A stretch of 64,000 nt of DNA from Caldisericales bacterium (GTDB lineage: Bacteria; Caldisericota; Caldisericia; JAAYUI01), in the NCBI GenBank assembly GCA_022707885.1, contig JAKIZT010000005.1:93302-157301 (forward strand). The letters run 5' to 3'. Position numbers and translations under genes: made by a program. The stretch's first letter is position 1. Every line of letters starts with the position of its first letter. Under the pieces are notes generated by a model. The model saw only the letters and a list, made by a program, of their open reading frames with translations. It was not told where the DNA came from and did no database searches. Of this stretch, positions 61,227-64,000 are shown piece after piece.

Positions 61227-61883
61227 CTAGCGCTTGACGGAGTATGGACCACTGGTTGGCTTATCACCTTTGTAGATCCAAACTTTCAAGCCGATGCAAC
61301 CGAACTTGGTCACAACGTGAGTAATGTTGAAATCAATATCGGCTTTCAGGGTGTGGAGGGGAACCCTTCCTTCCCTGAACCATTCCTCGCGAGCGATTTC
61401 AGCGCCTGCAAGCCTGCCCGATGCCATGATCTTTATGCCTTTTGCTCCAGACTTCATTGATCTTGCCATTGCCTGCTTCATTGCTCTCTTATACGGGATC
61501 CTGCGGTTAATCTGGTCTGCGATCCACTCAGCAACGAGTTTGCTGGAAAGGTCTGGTGAGCGCATTTCGACGATGTCGAGTTTGAGGTTCTTGGCAGTGA
61601 TGAGGCCCTGTAGCTGCTTTTTAAGCTTGTCAGCTGAGGCACCCTTTCTTCCAATTACAACTCCTGGCTTCGCTGTACGAATAATCACCCTGACTTCATT
61701 TGATCTGCGTTCGATGATCACATCGGCAACACCGGCTTCAAGACCGAGTTTTTCGATTGATTCACGAATGGCCAAATCCTCGGAGAGGTATTTCTTGAAA
61801 TCTTCCTTGTCTGCAAACCAGTTTGATCTCCAGGGTTGGATGACTCCAAGCCTAAAACCATACGGATGACATTTTTGGCCCAT
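61227..61883 (-). CDS. rpsC: Ribosomal protein uS3
   Basis: 218 aa. MGQKCHPYGFRLGVIQPWRSNWFA start, KH domain GVVIGRKGASADKLKK, GRLAGAEIAREEWFREGRVPLHTL. Part of the mRNA entry helicase. Overlaps rplV by one nt. Confidence 0.98.
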   Translation of the reverse strand: MGQKCHPYGFRLGVIQPWRSNWFADKEDFKKYLSEDLAIRESIEKLGLEAGVADVIIERRSNEVRVIIRTAKPGVVIGRKGASADKLKKQLQGLITAKNLKLDIVEMRSPDLSSKLVAEWIADQINRRIPYKRAMKQAMARSMKSGAKGIKIMASGRLAGAEIAREEWFREGRVPLHTLKADIDFNITHVVTKFGCIGLKVWIYKGDKPTSGPYSVKR

Positions 61884-62224
61884 TATTTGTCCTCCTTGGG
61901 TGATACAGCAACCAAGATATGGCTGGTGCGTTTCTTGATGATGTCAGCCCTGCCCATGCCTTTAGGCATGACCCTTCTCCATGGAGTTCCCATGTTGATG
62001 ATCGCTTCGGACACCTTGAGGCTGTCGCCATTGAGTTCAAAATTATGAATAGCGTTTGCCTTTGCGGAAAGGAGAACCTTCAGTATCAGTCTGGCAGATT
62101 TGTGCGGGAGTGATCTGAGGATGTACTCGGCTTCCTGGACGTCCTTGCCCCTAATGAGGCAGATGACCTTTCTGGCCTTCTGGGGCGATACTTGCGCGTG
62201 TTTATGTATTGCGTGGACCTTCAT
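61883..62224 (-). CDS. rplV: Ribosomal protein uL22
   Basis: 113 aa. SPQKARKVICLIRGKDVQEA start block and the tunnel-facing beta hairpin region MGTPWRRVMPKGMGRADIIKKRTSHI. Confidence 0.98.
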   Translation of the reverse strand: MKVHAIHKHAQVSPQKARKVICLIRGKDVQEAEYILRSLPHKSARLILKVLLSAKANAIHNFELNGDSLKVSEAIINMGTPWRRVMPKGMGRADIIKKRTSHILVAVSPKEDK

Positions 62225-62234
62225 TTCACACCTC

Positions 62235-62519
62235 TTATGTTAAGGCGCTGGAGCGCTCGGTCGGGCGCCTGTGGCCGTGGAATACTCGGGTTGGAGCGTA
62301 TTCGCCAAGTTTATGGCCAACCATTGGCTTGGTCACATACACCGGGATGTGGTTCTTTCCGTTGTGTACGGCAATGGTGAAGCCAATCATGTCCTCAGTG
62401 ATAACGGAACGCCTGCACCACACCTTGATAATTCTCTTCTGGCCTGATGCATTCATTTCCTGTACCTTTTTGAGGAGTTTCTCGTCAACAAATGGTCCTT
62501 TGCTGGATGATCTGCTCAT
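62235..62519 (-). CDS. rpsS: Ribosomal protein uS19
   Basis: 94 aa. [19 protein letters not shown] start and [24 protein letters not shown] end. 30S head protein, pairs with uS13. Confidence 0.98.
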   Translation of the reverse strand: MSRSSSKGPFVDEKLLKKVQEMNASGQKRIIKVWCRRSVITEDMIGFTIAVHNGKNHIPVYVTKPMVGHKLGEYAPTRVFHGHRRPTERSSALT

Positions 62520-62528
62520 GTGCTACTC

Positions 62529-63353
62529 CTACGCTTTCCTTCTGCGCACGATATACTTTGAAGAAGATCTCTTCGGGTTGCGGGTCCTGTAACCCCTGGT
62601 TGGCTTGCCCCATGGGGTAAGCGGTCCTGGATGTCCCGTTGGGCATTTGCCCGATCCTCCACCGTGCGGGTGGTCAATTGGGTTCATGACGTAGCCCCTG
62701 ACTGTCGGGCGCCATCCCCTCCACCTTCTAACGCCGGCCTTTCCGAGTTTTTCTTTCTCGTGGTCAACGTTTGATACTGTTCCAATGGTTGCCCTGCAGT
62801 TTGAAGCAATGAGTCTCACTTCATTGGAGGGCAGTCTGACATGACAGAAATCCGTTTCTTTTGCAAGCAATTGAGCCGAGGTGCCCGCTGAGCGGACAAG
62901 AACCCCGCCTCTTCCAGGAATAAGCTCGATATTGTGGATGCTTGTTCCAAGAGGCATCTTTGAAAGCGGGAGCGTATTGCCAGGCTTTATGTCGGCATTA
63001 TCAGAAGAGATGATCATGTCACCAACTTTGATGCCGTCGGGGGCAAGAATGTAACGCTTCTCACCATCTCCATAAACAACGAGCGCTATGAAAGCAGAGC
63101 GGTTTGGATCATACTCCACGGAACTTATCTTGCCTGGAAGAACCTTGTCTCTCTTGAAGTCAATGATGCGATATCTTTGCTTGTGGCCACCACCATGATG
63201 ACGGATGGCAATCTTGCCATTCGACCTGCCGGCCGATTTTGAGAAACCCTTCGTCAGGGACTTCTCTGGCTTGTTTGTTGTTATTTCGTCATAGACAACC
63301 GCCACTTTGTGGCGAATGCCTGCTGAAGTTGGCGAAAACTTTTTAACTGGCAT
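62529..63353 (-). CDS. rplB: Ribosomal protein uL2
   Basis: 274 aa. [25 protein letters not shown] start block, and the [36 protein letters not shown] end with the His important for the peptidyl transferase centre. Confidence 0.98.
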   Translation of the reverse strand: MPVKKFSPTSAGIRHKVAVVYDEITTNKPEKSLTKGFSKSAGRSNGKIAIRHHGGGHKQRYRIIDFKRDKVLPGKISSVEYDPNRSAFIALVVYGDGEKRYILAPDGIKVGDMIISSDNADIKPGNTLPLSKMPLGTSIHNIELIPGRGGVLVRSAGTSAQLLAKETDFCHVRLPSNEVRLIASNCRATIGTVSNVDHEKEKLGKAGVRRWRGWRPTVRGYVMNPIDHPHGGGSGKCPTGHPGPLTPWGKPTRGYRTRNPKRSSSKYIVRRRKA

Positions 63354-63360
63354 CGTTTAC

Positions 63361-63654
63361 CTACCTTTGCTGCTCGAGGATGTCGATCTTCTGGCCCTTC
63401 TTCAGGGTAACAATGGCCTTCTTCATGCCACCAACTTTCCTGAAGAACATCCTGACACGTTTCCTCTTGCCCGGAATGTGTAGCAGGTTTACATCATCAA
63501 CTTTCACCTTGAACACTTGCTCCACATCTTCCTTGACCCAGCGAGAGTTTGCACCTTCTATTACCTGAAAGACATACTTGTGCATTGCTTCAAGGTCTGT
63601 GTTCTTTTCAGATATTATCGGTCTGATAAGGCAGATTTTTCTCTTTTCGCTCAT
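63361..63654 (-). CDS. rplW: Ribosomal protein uL23
   Basis: 97 aa. IRPIISEKNTDLEAMHKYVFQV start and VDDVNLLHIPGKRKRVRMF. Exit-tunnel docking site for SRP and trigger factor. Overlaps rplD by 4 nt. Confidence 0.97.
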   Translation of the reverse strand: MSEKRKICLIRPIISEKNTDLEAMHKYVFQVIEGANSRWVKEDVEQVFKVKVDDVNLLHIPGKRKRVRMFFRKVGGMKKAIVTLKKGQKIDILEQQR

Positions 63655-64000
63655 GACCAGACCTCCTTTATTCCGTCAGCGGCTTCTGTTGTAACAAGAA
63701 CACGCTGACTGTTTAAAATGTCATATACGTTAAGGAAATTATAGGGGATAGCGATGGCATCTATTGTGTTTGCAAGTGCAAGCCCAAGCTCGCCATTCTC
63801 TGAAGGATCGTAGATCACAAGGGTCTTGTGGACCATGTTCTTGGAGATGAGATCAAGCGCCTTCTTTGTTTTTGGCTCTTCAATCTTAAGGCCTTCGATG
63901 ACTCTCATGTCACCCGATCCGACTTTTGATGAAAGTGCAGAGAAAAGGGCCAGTCTTCTAAACTTGCGGTTCAGTGGAAAACTGTAAGAACGCGGCTTTG
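63651..64000 (-). CDS. rplD: Ribosomal protein uL4, 5'-truncated by window end
   Basis: The C-terminal 115 residues are in the window; the frame stays open to the edge (KPRSYSFPLNRKFRRLALFSAL is the familiar middle block), so the gene starts outside. C-terminus: LGLALANTIDAIAIPYNFLNVYDILNSQRVLVTTEAADGI. In E. coli uL4 also regulates the S10 operon. Confidence 0.95.
   Translation of the reverse strand, partial: KPRSYSFPLNRKFRRLALFSALSSKVGSGDMRVIEGLKIEEPKTKKALDLISKNMVHKTLVIYDPSENGELGLALANTIDAIAIPYNFLNVYDILNSQRVLVTTEAADGIKEVWS

Noticed and set aside
1..64000. CRISPR arrays, insertion sequences, tRNA or rRNA genes
   Set aside because: No regularly spaced direct repeats, transposase motifs, terminal inverted repeats or cloverleaf-like stretches were seen; gaps between genes are short.

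Overview
The window is chromosomal DNA of an anaerobic bacterium. The evidence is a PerR-type regulator followed by rubrerythrin, desulfoferrodoxin (superoxide reductase), ferritin, an FprA-type flavodiiron protein and a flavin reductase-rubredoxin fusion, all typical of strict anaerobes that detoxify traces of O2. Ribosomal proteins, ClpC and the 7TM-HD/YbeY/DgkA block are bacterial and Firmicutes-like in order. The RNA polymerase alpha subunit with extra C-terminal domains and the many lipoproteins, FecR/PEGA proteins and GND-repeat secreted proteins point to a deep or candidate lineage (Riflebacteria-like would fit; this is a guess). No tRNA, rRNA, CRISPR array, insertion sequence or prophage was recognised.

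Layout. 1-4236 (+): end of a redoxin gene, then an ABC system made of two FtsX/MacB-type permeases, one ATPase and an OB-fold lipoprotein, then a Nudix hydrolase. 4181-10820 (-): one tightly overlapped operon encoding an acetyltransferase, PEGA protein, lipoprotein, TPR protein, 30-residue symporter accessory peptide, sodium:solute symporter and two lipoproteins. 10918-11523 (+): membrane protein behind a strong promoter. 11520-16442 (-): pgpH-like, ybeY, dgkA, corC-like, tpiA. 16494-20561 (-): hrcA, rsmE, mtaB, membrane protein, HIT protein, rpsU. 20675-26467 (+): PerR regulon-like oxidative stress block. 26527-28084 (+): mgtE behind a short leader ORF and two mutually exclusive hairpins. 28121-29861 (+): PQQ-type propeller and a Cys-rich protein. 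29926-32349 (-): clpC. 32452-40288 (+): a five-gene envelope operon with two large GND-repeat paralogues flanking a terpene-cyclase-fold protein. 40280-41607 (-): V4R and winged-helix proteins. 41714-42957 (+): efp, nusB, acylphosphatase. 42941-44809 (-): rplM, rpsI and a DUF362-type ferredoxin. 44944-45135 (+): rpmB. 45186-64000 (-): S10-spc-alpha ribosomal block (rplD to rplQ), ECF transporter module, truA and two envelope genes.

Most striking observations. (1) mgtE is preceded by a 23-codon ORF with a perfect Shine-Dalgarno, an acidic/Ser-Pro-rich peptide like Salmonella MgtL, and overlapping alternative stems, one of which buries the mgtE Shine-Dalgarno: a candidate Mg2+-sensing leader-peptide switch. 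(2) The GND-repeat operon. (3) RpoA of 551 residues with three alpha-CTD-like domains. (4) At least five first-in-operon genes have a -10 box only 6-9 nt from the start codon and no Shine-Dalgarno, so leaderless mRNAs seem common. (5) The hrcA and pgpH neighbourhoods keep the Firmicutes order but lack grpE, dnaK, dnaJ, prmA, phoH and era.

Start codons were moved from the longest ORF wherever a Shine-Dalgarno, an upstream stop overlap or a promoter argued for it. Protein names rest on motif recognition by eye, not on searches.
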